NCBI GenBank assembly: GCA_002423205.1
Contig: DIUZ01000025.1
Coordinates: 1 to 10,718 of the forward strand
Source: Micavibrio sp. UBA6145
GTDB taxonomy: Bacteria > Pseudomonadota > Alphaproteobacteria > Micavibrionales > UBA1664
DNA: 10,718 bases
Direction: 5' to 3'
The position numbers and the translations under genes were made by a program. Shown here in pieces: positions 6,106-10,718 of this stretch. The number at the start of each line of letters is the position of its first letter. Within the stretch, counting starts at the first letter, position 1. Under the pieces are notes generated by a model, which saw only the letters and a list, made by a program, of their open reading frames with translations, ran no database searches and was not told the DNA's origin.

Positions 6106-6673
6106 AAGCGTTTCCTTCCAACATGTTCATTGTATCATAAAGGCTTAGCCCCACGATATTGGTATATGAACCGCTGATGGAAGCCACGAAATGCGCGGCT
6201 TTGCCCTGAATACCGTAGGCGCCGGCCTTGCCTTTCCATTCCCCGGATTTGACATACACATCGATGTCGCGGGGTGTCAGGCGTTTGAATTTTACGGATG
6301 TGCACACGGCGCGTGTGATGATTTTGCCGGCAGGCGTGACCAGCGCGATGCCGCCCCAGACGCGGTGCGTGCGGCCGGAGAGTTTTTGCAAGGTGGCGCG
6401 GGCCTGTGCCTCATTATCGGCCTTGCCGTAAACGCGGCGGCCCAGTGCGACGGAAGTGTCGGCGGCGATGATGAATGCACCGGCATGGTCAGGCGCGACA
6501 TGCGCGGCCTTGGCACGGGCCAGACGCACGACCATGGCGCGGGGCGTTTCGTCTTTCAGCGGTGTTTCATCAATGTCGGCGGCAATGATTGTATCGGGTG
6601 TGATGCCGATCTGTGCGAGCAGATCAACGCGGCGGGGTGAGGCGGATGCCAGAACCAGACGCGAGGATGTCAT
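6083..6673 (-). CDS. maf: Maf family nucleoside triphosphate pyrophosphatase (YhdE-like), 196 aa
   Basis: House-cleaning pyrophosphatase that hydrolyses nucleoside triphosphates to monophosphates and pyrophosphate; the YhdE-type subgroup acts on dTTP, UTP and modified pyrimidine nucleotides. The signature SASPRR (10-15), catalytic AADT (70-73, D72), EWKGKAGAYGIQG (145-157) and GSYTNIVGLSLYDT (168-181) are all present. The KAGAYGIQG segment matches the YhdE rather than the YceF (m7GTP) subgroup. Length is normal. The start ATG at 6673 overlaps the stop of the upstream gene as ATGA, indicating translational coupling, and the last 23 bp overlap rng. The position between infA and rng is typical of alphaproteobacteria. 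Confidence 0.95.
   Translation of the reverse strand: MTSSRLVLASASPRRVDLLAQIGITPDTIIAADIDETPLKDETPRAMVVRLARAKAAHVAPDHAGAFIIAADTSVALGRRVYGKADNEAQARATLQKLSGRTHRVWGGIALVTPAGKIITRAVCTSVKFKRLTPRDIDVYVKSGEWKGKAGAYGIQGKAAHFVASISGSYTNIVGLSLYDTMNMLEGNAFGHHSRS
6113..6117 (-). promoter_or_regulatory. Shine-Dalgarno of rng, deciding a TTG start
   Basis: AAGGA on the minus strand lies seven bases upstream of the TTG at 6103-6105, inside the maf coding region. It is the best-placed ribosome binding site in this frame. Confidence 0.65.
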
Positions 6674-7215
6674 GCGAGTTGTTTCTTCCAGAATGTTTTC
6701 TGGATTTTCCCATTAGCGTCGGGACCGCCGAGAGACAGATACATCTGCGCCGGTTCGACCGTGAAGGCGTTCGGTGCGGCATTGGCGCTTGCGGATGTTT
6801 TGAAACGACACAATGCCACATGCGGATGATAGTCAGGCCCGAAGGGTGTCAGGGATTGAATTTCGTAATTGCGCAGAATAGTTTCAACATCGAATTTCAG
6901 GTCAGAAAGCCATTCCGGTGTCGGCGCGATGATGAAATCAAACCATGTGTAATCGCCGTCGATGCGGTGGTTCACGGCTTCCAGACGCAGCGGTTCAGCG
7001 GCAACACTGATGTTGCCAAGGTCGCGGCGGAAGGCGCGCGGCTGCGGCTTGTCATGATGGATCTGGCACAGGGTGATGTACGGAATGGAATCCGGGCTGA
7101 TCAGATAGCCGTCAGCGATATCGGAAAAGTGACGGGCCGCAAATTGCGTCAGCTGCTGGGAAATGGAATCGTCAAAGGTGAGACAGATATTCCCGTTAGG
7201 AACGGTAATGGTCAT
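6670..7215 (-). CDS. 2H phosphoesterase / 2'-5' RNA ligase-like protein, degenerate motifs, 181 aa
   Basis: Resembles the LigT/2'-5' RNA ligase-like (2H phosphoesterase) fold. It has an early beta strand GNICLTFDDSIS followed by a helix, then IPYITLCQIHHD (44-55) at the position of the first H-x-T/S motif, and near the C-terminus DYHPHVALCRF (128-138) at the second. Active members carry His-x-Thr/Ser in both. Here the first reads Y46-I-T48 and the second H132-V-A134, so one catalytic histidine and one Thr/Ser are missing. It may bind a nucleotide or RNA without cleaving it, or use the nearby H53/H54 differently. It is coupled by 4 bp ATGA overlaps on both sides to infA and maf, so it is firmly part of this operon, although I do not know this gene as a regular member of the cluster. 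Substrate unknown; the fold assignment is by motif pattern only. Confidence 0.6.
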   Translation of the reverse strand: MTITVPNGNICLTFDDSISQQLTQFAARHFSDIADGYLISPDSIPYITLCQIHHDKPQPRAFRRDLGNISVAAEPLRLEAVNHRIDGDYTWFDFIIAPTPEWLSDLKFDVETILRNYEIQSLTPFGPDYHPHVALCRFKTSASANAAPNAFTVEPAQMYLSLGGPDANGKIQKTFWKKQLA

Positions 7216-7430
7216 TTCTCACGGAAAATGATGCGGCCCTTGGTCAGGTCATAGGGCGTCATTTCAACAACGACCGAGTCACCGGTCAGAACGCGGATGC
7301 GGTTTTTACGCATTTTACCGGCGGTATGCGCCAGAACTTCGTGGTCGTTTTCCAGTTTTACGCGGAACATGGCGTTGGGCAGAACTTCCTGCACGACGCC
7401 TTTAAATTCAATGAGGTCTTCTTTAGCCAA
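7212..7430 (-). CDS. infA: Translation initiation factor IF-1, 72 aa
   Basis: Small S1-type OB-fold protein that binds the 30S A site and supports initiation with IF-2 and IF-3. The whole sequence matches the family: MAKEDLIEFKGVVQEVLPNAMFRVKLENDHEVLAHTAGKMRKNRIRVLTGDSVVVEMTPYDLTKGRI, and 72 residues is the standard length. The initiation codon is TTG (7428-7430), decoded as Met; it gives exactly the conserved MAKEDLIE terminus and is preceded by AAGGAG. The gene follows the phosphatase gene by 34 bp and overlaps the 2H-like gene by 4 bp. Confidence 0.98.
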   Translation of the reverse strand: MAKEDLIEFKGVVQEVLPNAMFRVKLENDHEVLAHTAGKMRKNRIRVLTGDSVVVEMTPYDLTKGRIIFREK

Positions 7431-7438
7431 ACTACGGG

Positions 7439-7444
7439 CTCCTT
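7439..7444 (-). promoter_or_regulatory. Strong Shine-Dalgarno of infA, deciding a TTG start
   Basis: AAGGAG on the minus strand is eight bases upstream of the TTG start of infA. A near-perfect ribosome binding site paired with a weak start codon is what one expects when the initiation rate is deliberately moderated. Confidence 0.75.
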
Positions 7445-7464
7445 CAATTGGTTACAGATGGCGG

Positions 7465-7869
7465 TTATACGCCCTTTGTGAAGCGATTGTCTATATGGCC
7501 CTTGATGGCCCGGATAATGGCGCGGTAACCGTCCAGGATTGTGTCACGGGGGGCGTCGTGTCCGGGGACTTCGGGCAGGTTCCAGTATTCCAGCTCAAAA
7601 CCGGCCTTATCCCGCCATTTACGGGCGGTTTCGAAGGCGTTCCGGGACAGGGTGATGACAATATCACCGGCCTTTAAGTCCCTGAAACGCACTGTTTTCG
7701 GCTGGTGATCGGTGATGTCCAGGTCTTCCTCGAACATGGCGGCGCAGGCGAACGGGTCGACATATTCATCGGCGTCCAGCCCGTATGATTCGGCATTCCG
7801 GCCCAGAAGGGCCGCGGCCATGGGGGAGCGGACGGTGTTGCGGTCGCAGATAAAGACGATCTTTACCAT
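7465..7869 (-). CDS. Low-molecular-weight protein-tyrosine-phosphatase-like protein, 134 aa
   Basis: Member of the LMW-PTPase / arsenate-reductase-like family that sits beside infA in many alphaproteobacteria. The P-loop CDRNTVRS (C8 to S15) fits C-x5-R-S; the family version at this locus often reads CGQNAVRSPMAE, and RSPMAA follows here. Further matches are YVDPFACAAM (36-45), DITDHQPKT (51-59), DIVITLS (69-75) and a late DAPRD that could supply the general-acid Asp-x-Pro. The true substrate (phosphotyrosine, arsenate or other) is not known. Start: I use ATG 7869, which places the first beta strand VKIVFIC directly at the N-terminus as usual and overlaps the UPF0262 stop by 7 bp. A GTG at 7917 would add 16 residues lying entirely within the UPF0262 coding sequence and is less likely. 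Confidence 0.88.
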   Translation of the reverse strand: MVKIVFICDRNTVRSPMAAALLGRNAESYGLDADEYVDPFACAAMFEEDLDITDHQPKTVRFRDLKAGDIVITLSRNAFETARKWRDKAGFELEYWNLPEVPGHDAPRDTILDGYRAIIRAIKGHIDNRFTKGV

Positions 7870-8366
7870 GGCTGCACCGACCCGATATGGAGGACGCAGA
7901 TCAGGGTGAACAGACACCGCGCGGTGTCGTGATCCATCTCGACATGATCCTTAAGGCGTTTGCGCAACGTGTCAGCCCCTTCGTTGTGCAGGCCGCGACG
8001 GGCCATGTCGACGGTTTCAAGACGCATGCGATCACCTGAACGATACGCCGTCTGGTAGCTTTCGAAAATTAGGAAGTAGTCCTTGATCAGACGGCGGAAG
8101 GGCGAGAGGGAGAGCGTGATTTCCGGCAGTTCGGTGCGCAGGCAGTCACGGACGCGGAAATGCATGCGGTGACCGTCGAGCCCCACGCGCACGTAATACG
8201 GACCGTGGTCGTTGCTGAGAACTTTAAACGTGTTGCATTCGATCAGGTCGCGGATGGCGGTGGCGCGCTCAGCTTCGGCCAGCGGGTTGCGCCGCAGGGT
8301 GCGGTGTTCGTCGAGTTCAATCTTTTGAATGTAGTGCTGGAGATTGATCACCGGCACGCTGGTCAT
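7863..8366 (-). CDS. UPF0262 family protein, 167 aa
   Basis: Uncharacterised protein family that I know only from Alphaproteobacteria, usually next to the phosphatase gene that follows here. Recognised by IELDE (16-20), AERATAIRDLIECNTF (32-47), GPYYVRV, and the highly conserved block LSLSPFRRLIKDYFLIFESYQTAYR (85-109), VDMARRGLHNEG (119-130), DTARCLFTLICVLH (147-160). No catalytic motif, signal peptide or membrane helix is obvious. Start ATG 8366 follows the murA stop directly with no gap (TAA then ATG on the minus strand), so translation is probably coupled to murA. The C-terminal tail IGSVQPW overlaps the start of the phosphatase gene. Function unknown; the stable association with murA and infA neighbours suggests a core cellular role. 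Confidence 0.93.
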   Translation of the reverse strand: MTSVPVINLQHYIQKIELDEHRTLRRNPLAEAERATAIRDLIECNTFKVLSNDHGPYYVRVGLDGHRMHFRVRDCLRTELPEITLSLSPFRRLIKDYFLIFESYQTAYRSGDRMRLETVDMARRGLHNEGADTLRKRLKDHVEMDHDTARCLFTLICVLHIGSVQPW

Positions 8367-9776
8367 TTAACGGACGCGTTCGACTTGTGCGCCGACGCCG
8401 CTGAGTTTTTCAACGACGCGCTCATACCCGCGATCAAGATGGTAGATGCGGTGGACGAAGGTTTCGCCTTCAGCAACGAGACCTGCGAGAACGAGCGCCA
8501 CGGATGCGCGCAGATCGGTCGCCATGACCGGTGCGCCTTTGAGTTTTTCAACACCGCGCACGATGGCCGAATTGCCCTGCGTCGAGATATTGGCGCCCAT
8601 GCGGACCAGTTCGGGCACGTGCATGAAGCGGTTTTCGAAGATGGTTTCGGTGACCATACCTGCGCCTTCGCACAGGGTGAGCATCGTCATGAACTGCGCC
8701 TGCAGATCGGTCGGGAAGGCCGGGTAGGGTTCGGTCATGATGTCGATGCCCTTGATGCGGACATCTTTCGGTTTGCTGACGATCACGTCGCCGCCGTCTT
8801 CGGTGAATTTGACGCCGGCGGATTCCAGCAGCGCGATCAGCGATGTCAGCGTGTCGGGGCGGGCCTTTTTCAGGCGCACTTCGCCGCCGCACAGGGCCAC
8901 GGCAATCATGAACGTGCCGGTTTCAATACGGTCGGCAATGACGTCGTGTTGGGCGGCGTTGAGTTGTTTTTTGCCGCGGATGACAAGGCGCGAGGTGCCA
9001 ATGCCGTCGATTTCAGCGCCCATCTTGACCAGGCATTCGGCAAGGTCGGTGACTTCAGGTTCCATCGCGGCGTTGGCGAGAATGGTTTCGCCTTCGACGA
9101 GTGCGGCGGCCATCATCAGGTTTTCAGTGCCGGTGACGGTGACTTTCGGGAAGAGGATCTTGGCGGGTTTCAGACCGCCTTCCGGTGCTTCGGCGACGAT
9201 GTAGCCGTCTTCGAGCGTGATTTTCGCGCCCATGGCTTCCAGGCCCATGATGTGCAGGTCAACAGGGCGTGTGCCGATGGCGCAGCCGCCGGGCAGGGAC
9301 ACGCGGGCTTTGCCAGTACGCGCCAGCAGCGGGCCGAGCACGAGGATGGAGGCGCGCATCTTGCGCACCATGTCGTACGGGGCGACGTGGTTGTCCACGG
9401 CTTCGCCGTTCAGGTTCATGATGGTTTTTTCGCCGTCGACGGTGATGTTGACGCCGAGATGTTGCAGCAGTTCACCCATGTTCTGGATGTCACGCAGTGC
9501 CATGGGCATGTTGGTGAAGGTAATCGGCTGCGTGCTCAGCAGGCTGGCGCACATCAGCGGCAGGGCCGCGTTTTTCGCGCCGGACACGGCAATGGTACCG
9601 TTGAGGGCGTTGCCGCCGACAATACGGATTTTTTCAAGGCCGTCCTGGGCTGCGTTTTCGCCATCGACCGTTGCGACTGCAACGGCGTTGTCGTTAAGCG
9701 GCTTCGGTGCTGTCCTTGAGGAGTCGCGGGAGGGTAACTCCACGCTGGCCCATGTATTTTCCTGCTCTTGCTGCAT
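8367..9776 (-). CDS. murA: UDP-N-acetylglucosamine 1-carboxyvinyltransferase MurA with N-terminal extension, 469 aa
   Basis: First committed step of peptidoglycan precursor synthesis: transfers enolpyruvate from PEP to UDP-GlcNAc in the cytoplasm. The core is textbook: KIRIVGGNALNGTIAVSGAKNAALPLM (49-75, with K68 equivalent to E. coli K22), LPGGCAIGTRPVDLH (161-175, C165 equivalent to the fosfomycin-target C115), AFPTDLQAQF, and DLRASVALVLAG followed by IYHLDRGYERVVEKL near the C-terminus. The normal enzyme has about 419 residues; this one has about 46 extra at the N-terminus, a polar, Ser/Glu/Ala-rich stretch without motifs. The extension is hard to avoid: the only in-frame starts are ATG 9776 and GTG 9743, both inside dcd, and GAGGTG lies just before the ATG. 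Fosfomycin sensitivity is expected from the Cys, by family knowledge. UPF0262 follows with zero spacing. Confidence 0.96.
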   Translation of the reverse strand: MQQEQENTWASVELPSRDSSRTAPKPLNDNAVAVATVDGENAAQDGLEKIRIVGGNALNGTIAVSGAKNAALPLMCASLLSTQPITFTNMPMALRDIQNMGELLQHLGVNITVDGEKTIMNLNGEAVDNHVAPYDMVRKMRASILVLGPLLARTGKARVSLPGGCAIGTRPVDLHIMGLEAMGAKITLEDGYIVAEAPEGGLKPAKILFPKVTVTGTENLMMAAALVEGETILANAAMEPEVTDLAECLVKMGAEIDGIGTSRLVIRGKKQLNAAQHDVIADRIETGTFMIAVALCGGEVRLKKARPDTLTSLIALLESAGVKFTEDGGDVIVSKPKDVRIKGIDIMTEPYPAFPTDLQAQFMTMLTLCEGAGMVTETIFENRFMHVPELVRMGANISTQGNSAIVRGVEKLKGAPVMATDLRASVALVLAGLVAEGETFVHRIYHLDRGYERVVEKLSGVGAQVERVR

Positions 9777-10272
9777 ATGTCACCTCACAGGCGCTGTCGC
9801 CCTTTAAGAATAAAAATTGTGCGATACCTTCACCGGCGTAAACCTTTGCCGGCAGGGGTGTCGTGTTTGAAATTTCAAGCGTGACCTGGCCTTCCCAACC
9901 CGGTTCAAGGGGCGTGACGTTCACGATCAGGCCGCAACGCGCATAGGTCGATTTTCCGAGGCAGACCACAAGCACGTCATTGGGGATTTTGAAATATTCC
10001 ATGGTCTGGCACAGCACGAATGAGTTCGGCGGGATGACGCAGACATCGCCTTCGAATTTCACGAAGGCTTTGGAATCGAAATTCTTGGGGTCGACGATGG
10101 AATTATAGACGTTCGTGAAAATCATGAACGAGTTGTCGAGGCGGGCGTCATAGCCGTAGGACGACAGGCCGTATGAGATAATGCCTTCACCCTTTTGCTT
10201 TTCAGCGAAGGGTTCAATCATCTGGGATTCATTCGCCTGTTGGCGAATCCAGTGGTCGGGCAGAATGGACAT
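9694..10272 (-). CDS. dcd: dCTP deaminase, 192 aa
   Basis: Deaminates dCTP to dUTP, feeding dUMP and so dTTP synthesis; trimeric dUTPase-like fold in the cytoplasm. Recognised by the start MSILPDHWIR, YGYDARL (40-45), LGKSTYARCGLIVNVTPLEPGWEGQVTLEISN (105-136) and GEGIAQFLF. S108, R112 and E133 correspond to the E. coli catalytic set S111, R115, E138. Family C-termini usually stop near GKYxGQRGVTLP; this one continues for about ten residues (RLLKDSTEAA) within the 83 bp that overlap murA in another frame. ATG 10272 is preceded by AGGA at ten bases. It is the first gene of the long minus-strand operon; I find no confident -35/-10 pair in the 100 bp upstream. Confidence 0.95.
   Translation of the reverse strand: MSILPDHWIRQQANESQMIEPFAEKQKGEGIISYGLSSYGYDARLDNSFMIFTNVYNSIVDPKNFDSKAFVKFEGDVCVIPPNSFVLCQTMEYFKIPNDVLVVCLGKSTYARCGLIVNVTPLEPGWEGQVTLEISNTTPLPAKVYAGEGIAQFLFLKGDSACEVTYAARAGKYMGQRGVTLPRLLKDSTEAA
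9781..9786 (-). promoter_or_regulatory. Shine-Dalgarno of murA, inside dcd
   Basis: GAGGTG on the minus strand lies four bases before ATG 9776 (six when counted from the GAGG core), within the dcd coding sequence. It supports the extended MurA N-terminus over the GTG at 9743. Confidence 0.6.
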
Positions 10273-10279
10273 GGATTTA

Positions 10280-10376
10280 TGGTCCTACACAAATATGGTC
10301 TAAGTTGGTCCGGGTTTTGATGAGTACCCCATTTTCTCGCCATAATTCAACAAATTAAGGCCGGTCCGGGATGGTC
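10280..10376. repeat. Cluster of short TGGTC-type direct repeats upstream of dcd
   Basis: TGGTC occurs at 10280, 10296, 10306 and 10372, and CGGTC at 10362. Two pairs (10296/10306 and 10362/10372) are spaced exactly 10 bases, and the 8-mer GGTCCGGG occurs at 10307 and 10363. This is the space between dcd and the small basic gene, where the dcd promoter must lie. It could be a regulator-binding array or chance in GC-rich DNA. The last copy runs into the stop codon of the small gene. Confidence 0.25.
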
Positions 10377-10509
10377 ATCCACGGGTTTCGGCGTCGGGGG
10401 CGGTTTCCGTCGGGTTTTCTCGGGTTTTGGCCTGTTCCTTACGCTTGGCGAGGTTCTCACGAAGGGCCTTGGCCCGCTTGTCGGTGTGGTGCTTGGGTTT
10501 GTCTTTCAT
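10375..10509 (-). CDS. Small basic hypothetical protein, 44 aa
   Basis: Short minus-strand frame from ATG 10509 to TGA 10375-10377. The protein begins MKDKPKHHTDKRAKALRENL and continues AKRKEQAKTREN, then an acidic Thr/Pro/Glu tail ending in RG. The N-terminal 30 residues are very rich in Lys, Arg and His and should form an amphipathic, positively charged helix. It resembles small uncharacterised alphaproteobacterial proteins with a KRAxALRxNLxxRKxQ core, from memory of that pattern rather than a search. A role in nucleic-acid or ribosome binding would fit the charge but is inference. The Shine-Dalgarno is weak. It precedes dcd on the same strand by 102 bp. A plus-strand frame over the same bases (10371-10610) codes for a Trp/Gly/Arg-rich sequence and looks like its shadow. 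Confidence 0.6.
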   Translation of the reverse strand: MKDKPKHHTDKRAKALRENLAKRKEQAKTRENPTETAPDAETRG

Positions 10510-10577
10510 GGAGCCCAGTTTTGCACCAAACGGGGCGGATTTCCAAGGGGTGGGGGTGGCCGAGCGTGCGTTCCTAT

Positions 10578-10607
10578 TTTACAGGTGACAGGCCCTTCGA
10601 ATTTAGT
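10578..10607 (+). promoter_or_regulatory. Candidate promoter of tRNA-Thr
   Basis: TTTACA (10578-10583), an 18-base spacer and TTTAGT (10602-10607) match consensus at 5 of 6 and 4 of 6 positions. The predicted start near 10614 leaves about 18 bases before the tRNA. The bases after the -10 include a GC-rich CGCCCGG. The 68 bases between this site and the small basic gene (10510-10577) show no gene or clear signal. Confidence 0.35.
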
Positions 10608-10631
10608 TAGGTTCGCCCGGTCCAAATAAGG

Positions 10632-10706
10632 GCTGCTGTAGCTCAGTGGTAGAGCGCGTCATTGGTAATGACGAGGTCGGGAGTTCAATCCTCCCCAGCA
10701 GCACCA
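10632..10706 (+). tRNA. tRNA-Thr (anticodon GGT)
   Basis: A complete 75-base cloverleaf. The acceptor stem GCTGCTG (10632-10638) pairs with CAGCAGC (10696-10702), followed by discriminator A and an encoded CCA (10704-10706). The D arm is AGCTCAGTGGTAGAGC, the anticodon stem CGTCA/TGACG encloses the loop TTGGTAA with anticodon GGT, and the T loop is AGTTCAATCCT. A T-rich stretch follows, but no hairpin is visible before the window ends. Confidence 0.98.
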
Positions 10707-10718
10707 TTTTCTAAACAA

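Noticed and set aside
4930..6177. 415-residue open frame on the plus strand opposite rng
   Set aside because: It is antisense to a clear RNase E/G gene. The translation has no domain pattern and is a by-product of high GC and codon bias.
7870..7917. GTG start at 7917 for the phosphatase-like gene
   Set aside because: The added residues lie wholly within the UPF0262 coding sequence and precede the first core beta strand; ATG 7869 gives the usual N-terminus.
8160..9719. 519-residue open frame on the plus strand opposite murA and UPF0262
   Set aside because: It runs antisense across two well-recognised proteins and is extremely rich in His, Asp, Phe and Gly with no motif, as expected for a shadow frame.
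10371..10610. 79-residue plus-strand frame before tRNA-Thr
   Set aside because: Composition is Trp/Gly/Arg-rich and unstructured, it lacks a Shine-Dalgarno, and it covers the more protein-like basic small gene on the opposite strand and the probable tRNA-Thr promoter.

Overview
This window reads as chromosomal DNA of a GC-rich alphaproteobacterium. The strongest pointers are a UPF0262 protein, a family I know only from Alphaproteobacteria, and the run murA - UPF0262 - low-molecular-weight phosphatase - infA - maf - RNase E/G - tRNA-Phe, which resembles a conserved alphaproteobacterial neighbourhood. A Micavibrio-like or Rhodospirillales-like lineage is possible, but I cannot fix the order from sequence alone. 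Nearly everything is housekeeping. I see no mobile element, CRISPR array, toxin-antitoxin pair or defence island.

Left part (1-4650). The 3' part of a ribokinase-family sugar kinase enters from the left edge on the plus strand. It converges on two minus-strand genes: a 62-residue YjfB-like putative motility protein and a pterin-4a-carbinolamine dehydratase. Divergent from these, on the plus strand, come a degenerate member of the Zincin_1 metallopeptidase family that has lost its zinc-binding HExxH histidines, then mnmC (tRNA wobble-uridine modification), then a lipoprotein-like protein with a coiled coil, a Thr-rich linker and a C-terminal AMIN-like domain. The last has a candidate promoter of its own and ends at a clear intrinsic terminator that can work in both directions.

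Middle and right part (4650-10272). Everything is on the minus strand, read from right to left: dcd, murA, UPF0262, a tyrosine-phosphatase-like protein, infA, a degenerate 2H-phosphoesterase-like protein, maf, an RNase E/G, then tRNA-Phe under its own promoter. Genes overlap or abut at almost every junction (83 bp dcd/murA, 0 bp, 7 bp, 34 bp gap, 4 bp, 4 bp, 23 bp), so dcd to rng is probably one long operon. It combines nucleotide hygiene (dCTP deaminase, Maf pyrophosphatase), peptidoglycan precursor synthesis (MurA), translation initiation (IF-1) and RNA processing (RNase E/G). infA and rng both start with TTG behind a good Shine-Dalgarno sequence.

Right edge (10273-10718). Upstream of dcd lie several short TGGTC-type repeats, a 44-codon lysine/arginine-rich small gene on the minus strand, and a complete tRNA-Thr(GGT) on the plus strand. 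The most interesting points are two putative pseudoenzymes embedded in conserved operons, the N-terminally extended MurA whose start lies deep inside dcd, and the unannotated small basic protein. None of these amounts to a new multi-gene system.
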